Of a DNA stretch of 64,000 nt, positions 22,390-30,495 are shown one piece after another. The position numbers and the translations under genes were made by a program. The DNA comes from Blastococcus sp. TF02A-26 (GTDB taxonomy: Bacteria > Actinomycetota > Actinomycetes > Mycobacteriales > Geodermatophilaceae): NCBI RefSeq assembly GCF_003319125.1, contig NZ_QOHG01000024.1, positions 1 to 64,000 on the forward strand. Direction: 5' to 3'. The notes below the pieces were generated by a model that made no database searches, had not been told where the DNA came from, and saw only the letters and a list, made by a program, of their open reading frames with translations. Within the stretch, counting starts at the first letter, position 1, and every line of letters starts with the position of its first letter.

Positions 22390-23454
22390 GTGGACAGCGA
22401 CGTCGAGATCACCGGGCGGGCCCAGCGCGAGGCGTGGCTGGCCCGCGAGGTCCCTCCGGTGGAGCAGCTGCGCGAGGACCTGTGGTCGATCCCGGTCCCG
22501 ATGCCGGACAACCCGCTGCGCTACGTCACCGCGTACGTGTTCGCCCTCGCCGGCGGTGGTCTCGGGATGGTCGACACGGGGTGGAACTCCGACGACGCCT
22601 GGGACTCCCTCCGCGCCGGCCTCACCGCCATCGGCGGCGACGTCACGGACGTCCGCGGGGTGCTGGTCACCCACATGCACGGCGACCACAACGGCCTGTC
22701 CGGGCGGGTCCGGGACGCCTCCGGCGCCTGGGTCGCGATGCACCCGGCCGACGCCGCCATCGTCCGCGGCATGACCGACGTCGACGTCGAGCAGTTCATC
22801 CGCGAGCAGACGGCCTTCATGGTGTCGCTGGGCGCCGATCCGGAGACCGCGGCCTCAGATGCGCCCACCCCCGAGCGGCTGGCGGGGCTGCGGCGGCAGG
22901 CGGTGCCCGACCGGCTCCTCGAGGACGGCGACCCGGCCGACTTCCCCGGCTGGTCCCTGCGCGCCGTCCACACGCCGGGGCACACGCCGGGCCACCTGTG
23001 CTTCGCGGAGGAGCGCACGGGGCTGTTCCTCGCCGGGGACCACGTCCTCCCGCGGATCAGCCCGAACATCTCCGCGAACCAGCGCTCCGACGACGACCCG
23101 CTGCGCGACTACCTGGCGTCGCTGGCGTCGGTCGCCGACCGCGAGGAGCCGGTGGAGGTGCTGCCCGCCCACGAGTGGCGCTTCCGCGGCCTGGGCCTGC
23201 GCACCCGCGAGCTCACCGAGCACCACGAGCAGCGGCTGGCCGAGCTGCTGGACGCCATCCGCAGCCACCCGCACAGCACGCCCTGGCAGCTGGCCGGCCA
23301 CCTCACCTGGTCCCGGCCCTGGGACCAGTACGCGAACTCGATGCGGATGTTCGCCGTCACCGAGACCGTCGCCCACCTGCGGCTGCTGGCCAGTCGCGGC
23401 CTGGTGGTCGGCAGCGGCGGCGCCGTGGCCACCTGGACCGCCGCCGTCCGCTGA
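22390..23454 (+). CDS. MBL-fold metallo-hydrolase
   Basis: A 354-residue metallo-beta-lactamase-fold hydrolase. The zinc motif THMHGDHNG is followed by VHTPGHTPGHLCF, LAGDHVLPRI and LPAHEW, giving the full ligand set of two metals. A winged-helix-like C terminus (about 285-350, HPHSTPWQLAGHLTW) is shared with LACTB2-like enzymes. The substrate is unknown. GTG 22390 was chosen because the conserved N-terminal segment starts there. Confidence 0.9.
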   Translation: MDSDVEITGRAQREAWLAREVPPVEQLREDLWSIPVPMPDNPLRYVTAYVFALAGGGLGMVDTGWNSDDAWDSLRAGLTAIGGDVTDVRGVLVTHMHGDHNGLSGRVRDASGAWVAMHPADAAIVRGMTDVDVEQFIREQTAFMVSLGADPETAASDAPTPERLAGLRRQAVPDRLLEDGDPADFPGWSLRAVHTPGHTPGHLCFAEERTGLFLAGDHVLPRISPNISANQRSDDDPLRDYLASLASVADREEPVEVLPAHEWRFRGLGLRTRELTEHHEQRLAELLDAIRSHPHSTPWQLAGHLTWSRPWDQYANSMRMFAVTETVAHLRLLASRGLVVGSGGAVATWTAAVR

Positions 23455-23536
23455 CACCGCCGGGGATGGGTACGTGACCGGGGCCACGCGCCGCGGCCGG
23501 CACGGGGACACACGCCCGCAACGCGGGTACCCCACG

Positions 23537-24685
23537 ATGACCGGCAACAGCACCGAGGGGGCGCACGTGACCGAGACCGAGGACGGACCGGACGGCGTCC
23601 TGCCGCTGGCCGGCTACACCGTCGCGGTCACCGCTGCCCGCCGCAAGGAGGAGCTCGGGGCGCTGCTGGACCGCCGCGGCGCCCGCGTCGTCTACGCCCC
23701 GGCGATCCGGATCGTGCCGCTGGCCGACGACACCGAGCTCGTGGCCGCCACCAAGCAGGTGCTGACCGCACCGGTCGACCTGGTCGTGGCGACCACCGGC
23801 GTCGGTTTCCGCGGCTGGCTCGAGGCGGCGGACGCCTGGGACCTCCCGCTGGTCGAGCACCTGCGCCCGGCGCGGGTGCTGGCCCGCGGTCCCAAGGCGC
23901 GCGGCGCGATCCGGGGGGCCGGCCTGGTGGACGCGTGGTCGCCGGAGTCGGAGTCCTCGGCCGAGGTGCTCGACCACCTGCTGTCCGGGGCGGAGGGGCC
24001 GCTGGAGGGCCGGCGGATCGCCGTCCAGCTGCACGGCGACCCGCTGCCGGACCTGGTCGCCGGGCTGCGCCGCACCGGCGCCGAGGTGCTCACCGTCCCG
24101 GTCTACCGCTGGGTGCTCCCGGAGGACGTCGCCCCGGTGCGCCGGCTCGTCGGCTCGATCGTGGCCGGCCAGGTGGACGCCGTGACCTTCACCAGCGCGC
24201 CGGCCGCCGCCAGCCTCCTGCAGGTCGCCGAGGAGCTCGGGAGCGGCGCGGACCTCGTGGCCGCGATGCGCGACCGGGTGATGGCCGTCGCCGTCGGCGC
24301 GGTGACCGCGGGCCCGCTGGAGGCCGCCGGCATCCCGACGCGTCAGCCCGAACGCGCCCGCCTCGGCGCCCTGGCCCGCGAGGTGGTGGCGCGGCTCCCC
24401 GAACGCGACCCGGTGCTGCAGCTGAGCGGCTCGACCCTGCAGGTGCGCGGCACCGCGGCGGTGGTCGACGGCCGGCTGGTGGAGCTCCCACCGGGGCCGA
24501 TCGGGGTGCTGCGCGCCCTCGCCCGCCGTCCCGGCGCCGTCGTCGCCCGGCCGGAGCTGGTCGGGTGCCTGCCCGGCGGCGGGGACGAGCACGCGGTGGA
24601 GATGGCCGTGACCCGGCTGCGGGCGGCCCTGGGCCGCGGCGTGGTCGAGACCGTCGTCAAGCGCGGCTACCGCCTCCCGGTCTGA
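23537..24685 (+). CDS. HemD-like / winged-helix transcriptional regulator (NnaR-like)
   Basis: The N-terminal two thirds (about 20-270) is a uroporphyrinogen-III synthase fold (GYTVAVTAARRKEEL, VVATTGVGFRGW, AVTFTSAPAA). The C-terminal roughly 95 residues are an OmpR-type winged helix (LPPGPIGVLRALARRPGAVV, VEMAVTRLRAALG, VVKRGYRLP). This fusion is the architecture of mycobacterial NnaR, which acts with GlnR on nitrate and nitrite genes. narK lies one gene away and nasA-nirBD 7 kb away, so regulation of nitrate assimilation is the likely role. A GTG at 23567 after GAGGGGG may be the true start. Its 3' end overlaps the convergent GNAT gene by 29 bases. Confidence 0.88.
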   Translation: MTGNSTEGAHVTETEDGPDGVLPLAGYTVAVTAARRKEELGALLDRRGARVVYAPAIRIVPLADDTELVAATKQVLTAPVDLVVATTGVGFRGWLEAADAWDLPLVEHLRPARVLARGPKARGAIRGAGLVDAWSPESESSAEVLDHLLSGAEGPLEGRRIAVQLHGDPLPDLVAGLRRTGAEVLTVPVYRWVLPEDVAPVRRLVGSIVAGQVDAVTFTSAPAAASLLQVAEELGSGADLVAAMRDRVMAVAVGAVTAGPLEAAGIPTRQPERARLGALAREVVARLPERDPVLQLSGSTLQVRGTAAVVDGRLVELPPGPIGVLRALARRPGAVVARPELVGCLPGGGDEHAVEMAVTRLRAALGRGVVETVVKRGYRLPV

Positions 24686-25250
24686 GGTCCAGCCGCATCA
24701 GGATGCGGGGGAAGCCGTTGATCACCGAGTCGGTGTCCGCGGCCTTCACGAAGCCGGCCCGTTCGAACAGCCGCCGCGTGCCGACGTAGGCCATCGTGAG
24801 GTCGACCTTGGCGCCGTCGTTGTCGACGGGATACGCCTCGACCGCCGGCGCTCCGTTCGACCGCGCGAACGCGACCGCACCCTCGACCAGGGCGTGCGCC
24901 AGCCCCCTGCCTCGGTGGCCGGGGCGGACCCGCACGCACCACAGCGACCACACGTCCAGGTCGTCGACGTGCGGGATCTTCCGGTTGCGGGCGAAGGAGG
25001 TGTCGGTCCTCGGGTGCACCGCGGCCCAGCCGACGACTTCGTCACCGTCGTACGCGAGCACGCCGGGCGGCGGGTCCTCGGCGACGAGCTGCCGCACCCG
25101 CTCCCCCCGCGCGGGCCCGGTGAGGGCGAGGTTCTCCTTGGAGGGGATGCGGTAGCTCAGGCACCAGCAGACGTTCGCGTCCGGCCGCTTGGGGCCGACC
25201 ATCGTCGCGACGTCGTCGAAGTCGGTGGCCGGTCGCACCTCGATCGCCAT
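24657..25250 (-). CDS. GNAT family N-acetyltransferase
   Basis: A 197-residue acetyltransferase. VWSLWCVRVRPGHRGRGLAHALVEGAV contains the acetyl-CoA loop (R/Q-x-x-G-x-G/A), with YVGTRRLFERAGFV near the end. WCLSYR near residue 30 is typical of a subgroup often annotated only as GNAT. ATG 25248-25250 was preferred over an upstream ATG that adds 16 unsupported residues overlapping the narK terminator. Substrate unknown. Confidence 0.87.
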   Translation of the reverse strand: MAIEVRPATDFDDVATMVGPKRPDANVCWCLSYRIPSKENLALTGPARGERVRQLVAEDPPPGVLAYDGDEVVGWAAVHPRTDTSFARNRKIPHVDDLDVWSLWCVRVRPGHRGRGLAHALVEGAVAFARSNGAPAVEAYPVDNDGAKVDLTMAYVGTRRLFERAGFVKAADTDSVINGFPRILMRLDLRPGGGSRA

Positions 25251-25266
25251 GTGCTCATCCTGGCCC

Positions 25267-25314
25267 GAGCGGAGTCGCTGGGTGACGGTTTCCGCCACCC
25301 AGCGACTCCGATCA
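25267..25314 (-). terminator. narK terminator hairpin
   Basis: An 18-base stem with one mismatch: GAGCGGAGTCGCTGGGTG at 25267-25284 and its complement at 25296-25313. The right arm includes the narK stop codon. The first 13 bases equal the arm of the terminator at 19266-19314. Confidence 0.75.
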
Positions 25315-26703
25315 GACGCCGGTCATGGGCGCGCCCTTGCGCAGGTAGACCGCCCAGGTCACCGCCACGCAGACGGCGTAGAAGGCGATGAACGCGATGT
25401 AGGCGCCGTCGCCGCTGCCGGTCGAGAGGAACGACTGGCGGAAGGCCAGGTTCACCAGCACCCCGCCGAAGGCGCCCACCGCGCCGGCGATGCCGATCAG
25501 CGCCCCGGACATCCGCAGCGCCCGGCGGTCGGCCGCAGCGCTGTCCCCGCCGGCCGCGACCGTCAGCTGCGCCTGGGTGCGGAAGATCGCCGGGATCATC
25601 TTGTAGGTCGAGCCGTTGCCGATGCCGCTGAACACGAAGAGCAGGACGAAGCCGAGCACGAAGAGCGGCAGCGACTCCCGGAGGCTGGCGGTCAGCACGA
25701 CCGAGGCGCCGACCGCCATCGCGACGAAGTTGTAGAACGTGATCCGCGCGCCGCCGAAGCGGTCGGCCAGCGAGCCGCCGATCGGCCGGATGAGGCTGCC
25801 CAGCAGCGGCCCGAGCCAGGTCAGGTAGGCCGCCTTGAGCGGGGTGTCGAAGTCGACCGCGAACTGGTTCTGCAGCACCTGGCCGAAGGCGAACCCGAAG
25901 CCGATGAACGAGCCGAAGGTGCCGATGTAGAGGAACGACATGATCCAGGTGTGCGGCTCGCGGGTGGCCTCGCGCATCGCCCGCGGCTGGTTGCGCGCGG
26001 TGGTCAGGTTGTCCATGACCAGCGCGGCACCGACGGCGGCCGCGATGATCAGCGGGATGTAGACGAACAGGATGATCCGCGGGTGCTCGGCGCCCGCGGT
26101 GGCGAGCACCAGCAGTCCGATCAGCTGGATCACCGGGACGCCGAGGTTGCCGCCGCCGGCGTTGAGGCCGAGTGCCCAGCCCTTGAGCCGGTCGGGGTAG
26201 AAGGCGTTGATGTTGGCCATCGAGCTGGCGAAGTTGCCGCCGCCGACGCCGGCCAGGCAGCTGACGAGCAGCAGCGTGGAGTAGTCGACGCCGGGCTCGA
26301 GCACGATCGCCGTGGCGATGGTGGGGACCAGCAGGAGGGCCGCGGACACGATCGTCCAGTTGCGCCCGCCGAACTTCGCGACGGCGAAGGTGTAGGGCAG
26401 CCGCACGAAGGCACCGAGCGCGGTCGGCAGGGTGGTCAGCAGGAACTTCCCGGCCGGGTCGATGCCGAAGACCGGCTCGGGCAGGAAGAGCACCAGCACC
26501 GACCACAGGCTCCAGATCGAGAAGCCGATGTGCTCGGAGAAGACGGAGAAGAAGAGGTTGCGGCGGGCGACCCGCTTGCCGGTGGCCTCCCAGAACTGCG
26601 GGTCCTCGGGGCGCCAGTCCTCGATCCACCGGCCGCCGCGCGGTGGCGGCGGCGCGGTGGGAGGTGCGGGGAGGGCATCGGTGGAACGGGTGGGGGCAGC
26701 CAT
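25312..26703 (-). CDS. narK: nitrate/nitrite transporter (MFS, NarK type)
   Basis: A 463-residue major facilitator with about twelve transmembrane helices. NNP-family signatures are AGVGGGNFASSMANINAFYP in TM5 and GNGSTYKMIPAIF in TM11, with conserved Arg residues in FVRLPYTF and LIRPIGGSL. It imports nitrate or exchanges nitrite for the NasA/NirBD pathway encoded downstream. ATG 26701-26703 has no Shine-Dalgarno sequence. A Pro-rich soluble N terminus of about 40 residues precedes TM1. A GlnR-like half site lies at 26760-26775 and a leader hairpin at 26727-26755. Confidence 0.94.
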   Translation of the reverse strand: MAAPTRSTDALPAPPTAPPPPRGGRWIEDWRPEDPQFWEATGKRVARRNLFFSVFSEHIGFSIWSLWSVLVLFLPEPVFGIDPAGKFLLTTLPTALGAFVRLPYTFAVAKFGGRNWTIVSAALLLVPTIATAIVLEPGVDYSTLLLVSCLAGVGGGNFASSMANINAFYPDRLKGWALGLNAGGGNLGVPVIQLIGLLVLATAGAEHPRIILFVYIPLIIAAAVGAALVMDNLTTARNQPRAMREATREPHTWIMSFLYIGTFGSFIGFGFAFGQVLQNQFAVDFDTPLKAAYLTWLGPLLGSLIRPIGGSLADRFGGARITFYNFVAMAVGASVVLTASLRESLPLFVLGFVLLFVFSGIGNGSTYKMIPAIFRTQAQLTVAAGGDSAAADRRALRMSGALIGIAGAVGAFGGVLVNLAFRQSFLSTGSGDGAYIAFIAFYAVCVAVTWAVYLRKGAPMTGV

Positions 26704-26726
26704 GGCCGGAACGGTGACGGGGCCGG

Positions 26727-26755
26727 GTTCCCCGGCCGTTGCCGCCCGGGGGAAC
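26727..26755 (-). promoter_or_regulatory. narK leader hairpin
   Basis: GTTCCCCGG (26727-26735) pairs with CCGGGGGAAC (26746-26755) with one bulged base, leaving a ten-base loop. It lies between the GlnR-like site and the narK start and would be in the transcript. It has no hexaloop, so it is not an ANTAR target of the usual kind. Role unknown. Confidence 0.35.
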
Positions 26756-26759
26756 TCGT

Positions 26760-26775
26760 GTTCCGTTTCCCTCAC
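26760..26775 (-). promoter_or_regulatory. GlnR-like half site upstream of narK
   Basis: The minus strand reads GTGAG-n6-GGAAC, close to the GlnR half-box GTnAC-n6-GaAAC, 57-72 bases before the narK ATG. The same GTGAG-n6-GGAAC occurs upstream of nasA (37141-37126). Agreement between two nitrate loci supports it. A single half box is still weak. Confidence 0.5.
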
Positions 26776-26868
26776 CGGGGGCCGACGGCGACCGTGAGGC
26801 TGCCCCGCGGTGGTGAGGCCGGCGCCCGAGCCGGTGCGCGGCCTGCACCGTCCCTGGATGATCACGGC

Positions 26869-27678
26869 GTGACCGACATCGTGGACGGCTCCGCCACCGA
26901 CGCGGCGCCCTCGGGCCGGACCCTCGTCGAGACCGGGGAGGCGGTGGCCGGGTCGATGAGCCGGTCGGCCGCGGCGATCCTGTTCGACCCCGGCGCGACG
27001 CGGGTGACCGTCGACGAGCGGCTGGCCGCCTGCCTGCGCCGGGTCGCCGCCGCCCACGCGGTGCTCCCGGTGCCGCGCGAGCGGGTGCGGGCCGGCGCGG
27101 CGCTGGCGTTCGCGGTGGAGCTGACCGTGACCCGCGCGTCGCAGGGGCGGCCGGTGCGCTCGGACGGGTTCCTCACCCCCGACGTGGGTGGCCGCGCCCC
27201 GGCCGACGAGCTGGCCGAGGCCGCCGTCCTCGCCGCCCGGCTGACGCCCGAGGAGTGGCGGGTCCGGCACCTGGGCTACCTGCTGGCCGAGGCGGCCGTC
27301 TCCGCCGACCTCGACGCCGGCGTCGTGCACCGTGCGCTGCGGCTGGCCGGCGAGCTCACCGGCCGGCAGCTCGTCGTCCTCGCCGCGGTCGGCCGCCGGG
27401 ACCGGACGCCGCTGCCCATGAACCCCCTGCCCGTCGACCCCCGCGGGTGGACGGCGTGGGGCGCGCTCGAGGACGTGGCCGACCTGCAGCGCCGCGGCCT
27501 GCTGGACCCGCCGCCGATGACCGCCCGGCCGGGTGGGGCCGCGCTCCCCCGGCTGCGGATGGCCGACCTGCGACTCACCCGCCGCGGCGTGCTGCTGCAC
27601 CGGCTGCTCGGGCTGGACTTCGTCCGCGAGGAGGCGGTCACCGCCGCGCTGGCCGACCTGGACCTCCCCCGCTCGTGA
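26869..27678 (+). CDS. hypothetical protein
   Basis: A 269-residue soluble, Ala/Leu/Arg-rich helical protein that I do not recognise. Visible segments are HLGYLLAEAAVSADLDAG and LAGELTGRQLVVLAAVGRRDRTPLPM, then ALEDVADLQRRGLLDPPP, and a winged-helix-like tail MADLRLTRRGVLLHRLLG. The tail could be DNA-binding or a PH-like partner. GTG at 26869 was taken; M30 is an alternative start. It is divergent from narK, so the region between may be shared. A short TTCGCGCGCGAA palindrome follows the stop. Confidence 0.7.
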   Translation: MTDIVDGSATDAAPSGRTLVETGEAVAGSMSRSAAAILFDPGATRVTVDERLAACLRRVAAAHAVLPVPRERVRAGAALAFAVELTVTRASQGRPVRSDGFLTPDVGGRAPADELAEAAVLAARLTPEEWRVRHLGYLLAEAAVSADLDAGVVHRALRLAGELTGRQLVVLAAVGRRDRTPLPMNPLPVDPRGWTAWGALEDVADLQRRGLLDPPPMTARPGGAALPRLRMADLRLTRRGVLLHRLLGLDFVREEAVTAALADLDLPRS

Positions 27679-27786
27679 GCCCTTCGCGCGCGAAGTGCTC
27701 AGCGTGACCCGATCGTGACCCCGTTGCTGTGGGGTCCCGGGGGCTCCTGCCGCGTGTAGAGGGCAGGACCGGCGGGAGGGGACGGG

Positions 27787-28314
27787 GTGCGCGAGGACGA
27801 CGACGGGGCGTTCGCGGACTTCGTGTCCCGGGAGCAGCCGGCCCTGCTGCGCCTCGCCGTCCTCCTGGCCGGCGACCGCGGACACGCGGAGGACCTGCTG
27901 CAGACCGCGCTCATCAAGGCCTACCGGCACTGGCCGCGGATCTCCGCGGCCGGGACGCCGACCGCCTACGTCCGCCGGGTGCTGGTCACCAGCCACACCA
28001 GCTGGCGACGGCGGCTGTCCACGACCGAGCAGGTGGTGGAGACGTTCCCCGACCGGGCCGACGAGGCCGCCGGACCCGGGGACCCGGACGAGGAGCTGCG
28101 TGCGGCGCTGCGGTCGCTGCCCCCGCGCATGCGCACCGCCGTCGTCCTGCGCTACTACGCCGACCTCTCCCTCCAGCAGACCGCCGAGGCGATGGGCTGC
28201 TCGGCCAGCGCCGTCGACACCCAGACCAGCCGCGGCCTCGCCCGCCTGCGCGCCGCGCTGGCCGCCCCCGAACCCGCCGCTGCCACCGCCGGCACCCCCG
28301 AGGAGCGCTCGTGA
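27787..28314 (+). CDS. SigE-family ECF RNA polymerase sigma factor
   Basis: A 175-residue ECF sigma factor. The sigma-2 region is at residues about 8-75 (FADFVSREQPALLRLAVLLAGDRGHAEDLLQ) and sigma-4 at 105-160 (LRSLPPRMRTAVVLRYYADLSLQQTAEAMGCSASAVDTQTSRGLARLR), the SigE (SCO/actinobacterial) subtype. GTG follows GGGAGGGGAC. The stop overlaps the next gene as GTGA, an arrangement typical for a sigma factor with its membrane-anchored regulator. Confidence 0.92.
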   Translation: MREDDDGAFADFVSREQPALLRLAVLLAGDRGHAEDLLQTALIKAYRHWPRISAAGTPTAYVRRVLVTSHTSWRRRLSTTEQVVETFPDRADEAAGPGDPDEELRAALRSLPPRMRTAVVLRYYADLSLQQTAEAMGCSASAVDTQTSRGLARLRAALAAPEPAAATAGTPEERS

Positions 28315-29753
28315 TCACCGAGACCGACCTGCGCGACCGGCTGCACCGCATCGCCGAGGCCACCGCTCCGCCGGAGGACCCCTTCCTCGCGTCCCGGATC
28401 GCGGCGGTGTCACGCTCGCGGCGCCGGCAGCGGGTGGGTGTGACCGCGCTCGTCGCCGGTGTCGCCGCCCTCGTGGTCGCCGTCCCCGCCGTCCTGTCGG
28501 GCCCCACGGACGTGCCGGCCGGTCCGGCCACCCCGGTCCCGGCCGAGGTCCCCGCCGGGGTGGACGTCCTCGCCGGACCGACCCGCGGCTCGCTGGCCGG
28601 GGACGCCGCGTTCGTCGAGGCGCTGCGGCAGAAGCCGTGGCTGGGGCCCGGGCTCAGCGGCGGCGGCATGCCCGAGCCGCCGCTGGAGACCCGGCGGGTG
28701 GTCTGGGCCGGGGACGTGGCCGGTGGTCGCTGGGCGCTCGTCGTCGGCGAGAACACCGCCCGGCCCCAGGGCGACGCCGCCGATCCGGAGCTCCAGACCG
28801 ACCTCGGCGCGCTGAGCGGGACGGCGATGCTCTGGTTCACCGGTCCCCCCGGCGCCGACGCGGCACGGATGGTCCCCGCCTCCGTGCCGCGCGGCGTCGA
28901 TGTCACCCGGCCGGTCGCGTACACCAGCACCACGACCGGCGCGCTGGTGGTGATCGCCGCCCCGGGGGACACCGTCGAGTTCTCCCGCCGACCCGACGTC
29001 GCCGCCGACGCGACGGTCAGCCGTGCCTGGGAACCGGCGGAGACGGTCGACGGCGTGGCGGTCGTCGCCCTCGGCGAGGGCAGCGGATTCCCCGATGCCG
29101 CGCTCCGCTACCGCGTGGTCCGCGACGGCACGGAGGTCCTGGTCTCCGGGCCCGACAACGTCGGTGCCTCGAGCATGCTCGACGACCCCGATGTCGAGTG
29201 GCTGCGCGGAGAGCCGGAGGCGACAGCCGGTTCCGGAACGGCTCCCCTGCGCGCGCAGCAGGTGCTGTGGACCCTCGGGCTGCGGCCGGACCAGGTGCGC
29301 TTCGCCGTCGTCTGGGCCGGTGCGGTGCCCTCCCCCGACGAGCGCCTCGCCGAGGTCCTCCTCCTCGCCGTGACGCTCCCGTCGGGGGCGGTGTACCTGG
29401 AGGCCACGGCGAGTCTCACGTCCCCGGACGGCAGCGGCGGCGCAGCCGGGTGCGGCTCCGAGCTGCGCCCCGCCGGTCCGCCGCTACTGGAGCGGACCTA
29501 CGTGCTGAGCTGCTCGCTGCCGTTCGCGGAGGGTGAGACACCGGGGCGGCCGAGCCTGGTCGTCGTCGCTCCCCCGTCCGCGGCCACGGCGCGGCTGCTG
29601 GACGCCGACGGCGAGGTGCTCGGCTCCTACGTGCTGCGCGACGGCGTGGTGGTCGGCGAGCCGGTCGACGGCCTGGCCACGGTGCAGACGCTCACCACCG
29701 ACGGGGCGGTGCTGGCCGAGACCGCACCCATGGGGAGCGTCGAGTGGGAGTGA
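28311..29753 (+). CDS. putative membrane-anchored anti-sigma partner
   Basis: A 480-residue protein with a short cytoplasmic N terminus (about 1-40), one transmembrane helix (about 43-63, VGVTALVAGVAALVVAVPAV) and a large extracytoplasmic beta-rich domain. The N terminus (ETDLRDRLHRIAEATAPP) resembles the short head of SigE partners in Geodermatophilaceae-type operons. No zinc HxxxCxxC motif is seen, so anti-sigma action is inferred only from coupling. No specific ligand domain is recognised. Confidence 0.65.
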   Translation: MITETDLRDRLHRIAEATAPPEDPFLASRIAAVSRSRRRQRVGVTALVAGVAALVVAVPAVLSGPTDVPAGPATPVPAEVPAGVDVLAGPTRGSLAGDAAFVEALRQKPWLGPGLSGGGMPEPPLETRRVVWAGDVAGGRWALVVGENTARPQGDAADPELQTDLGALSGTAMLWFTGPPGADAARMVPASVPRGVDVTRPVAYTSTTTGALVVIAAPGDTVEFSRRPDVAADATVSRAWEPAETVDGVAVVALGEGSGFPDAALRYRVVRDGTEVLVSGPDNVGASSMLDDPDVEWLRGEPEATAGSGTAPLRAQQVLWTLGLRPDQVRFAVVWAGAVPSPDERLAEVLLLAVTLPSGAVYLEATASLTSPDGSGGAAGCGSELRPAGPPLLERTYVLSCSLPFAEGETPGRPSLVVVAPPSAATARLLDADGEVLGSYVLRDGVVVGEPVDGLATVQTLTTDGAVLAETAPMGSVEWE

Positions 29754-29990
29754 CCGGGTCCGAGCCGGCGTCGGTGGTCGCCGCCCGACAGCTCGCGGAG
29801 GAGGCGCGGACGCGGGACCGCAGCGGTCCGCTGATCCGCCGGGGGGCCGCGACTGTGCCCCGGCCGCGGGCGCGCGGCGTTCCCGACCCGCGGAGCGGCG
29901 AGGCCGGCCCGTCCGGGACCGCTCCCGGCACCTGAGCGGCGCTCCCCGCCTCTATGGTCCGCGTCACATCCTGGACCCGACGGAGGACCC

Positions 29991-30437
29991 GTGGACCTGC
30001 AGACCCTCGCCGACCGCATCGAGATCCGCGACGTGCTGACCCGCTACTGCCACGGCATCGACCGCGGCGACTGGGAGATGTACCGCAGCGTGTTCACCGA
30101 CGACGCCGTCATCGACTACACCTCCGCCGGGGCGCCGAAGCTCCCGCGCGACGAGATGGTCGAGATGCTGTCGAGCGCGTTCTCCACGTTCCCGTTCACC
30201 CAGCACCACGTGACCAACGTCGAGGTCCATCTCGACGGGGACACCGCGAAGGTGATCGCCGACTTCTACAACCCGATGCAGATCCCGGGCGTCGAGGGCT
30301 TCACCCACACCGGCGGCTACTACCACCACGACATGGTCCGGACGCCCGACGGCTGGCGGTCCCGGCACCTGTACGAGGAGAGCATCTGGTTCGTGAACCC
30401 GGTGCAGGCGCCGCCGGAGGGCGTCGTCGTCGGCTGA
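29991..30437 (+). CDS. SnoaL-like / NTF2-fold protein
   Basis: A 148-residue cone-shaped alpha+beta barrel (SnoaL_4 type). LADRIEIRDVLTRYCHGIDRGDWEMYRSVFTDDAVIDYT is the usual start, and FTQHHVTNVEVHLDGDTAKV the central strand. Such proteins act as isomerases, dehydratases or ligand-binding partners; no substrate can be stated. GTG follows GGAGGACCC. A strong bidirectional terminator follows. Confidence 0.85.
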   Translation: MDLQTLADRIEIRDVLTRYCHGIDRGDWEMYRSVFTDDAVIDYTSAGAPKLPRDEMVEMLSSAFSTFPFTQHHVTNVEVHLDGDTAKVIADFYNPMQIPGVEGFTHTGGYYHHDMVRTPDGWRSRHLYEESIWFVNPVQAPPEGVVVG

Positions 30438-30445
30438 GGACGCAG

Positions 30446-30477
30446 CGGGCGCCGCTCCCCGAGGGGAACGGCGCCCG
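30446..30477. terminator. bidirectional terminator
   Basis: CGGGCGCCG (30446-30454) with CGGCGCCCG (30469-30477), continued inward by TCCCC/GGGGA after one mismatch. It makes a nearly unbroken 14-base stem between the convergent SnoaL-like and iron-lipoprotein genes. Confidence 0.75.
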
Positions 30478-30495
30478 CCGGCGTCCAGGGGTCCC

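Noticed and set aside
26700-26880. ANTAR target hairpins in the narK leader
   Set aside because: Only one stem with a ten-base loop; the known ANTAR motif needs two stems with hexaloops having A at 1 and G at 4.
29744-29935. 63-codon frame after the anti-sigma-like gene
   Set aside because: Overlaps the end of the preceding gene, ribosome-binding site absent, product of basic/Pro-rich composition without conservation clues.
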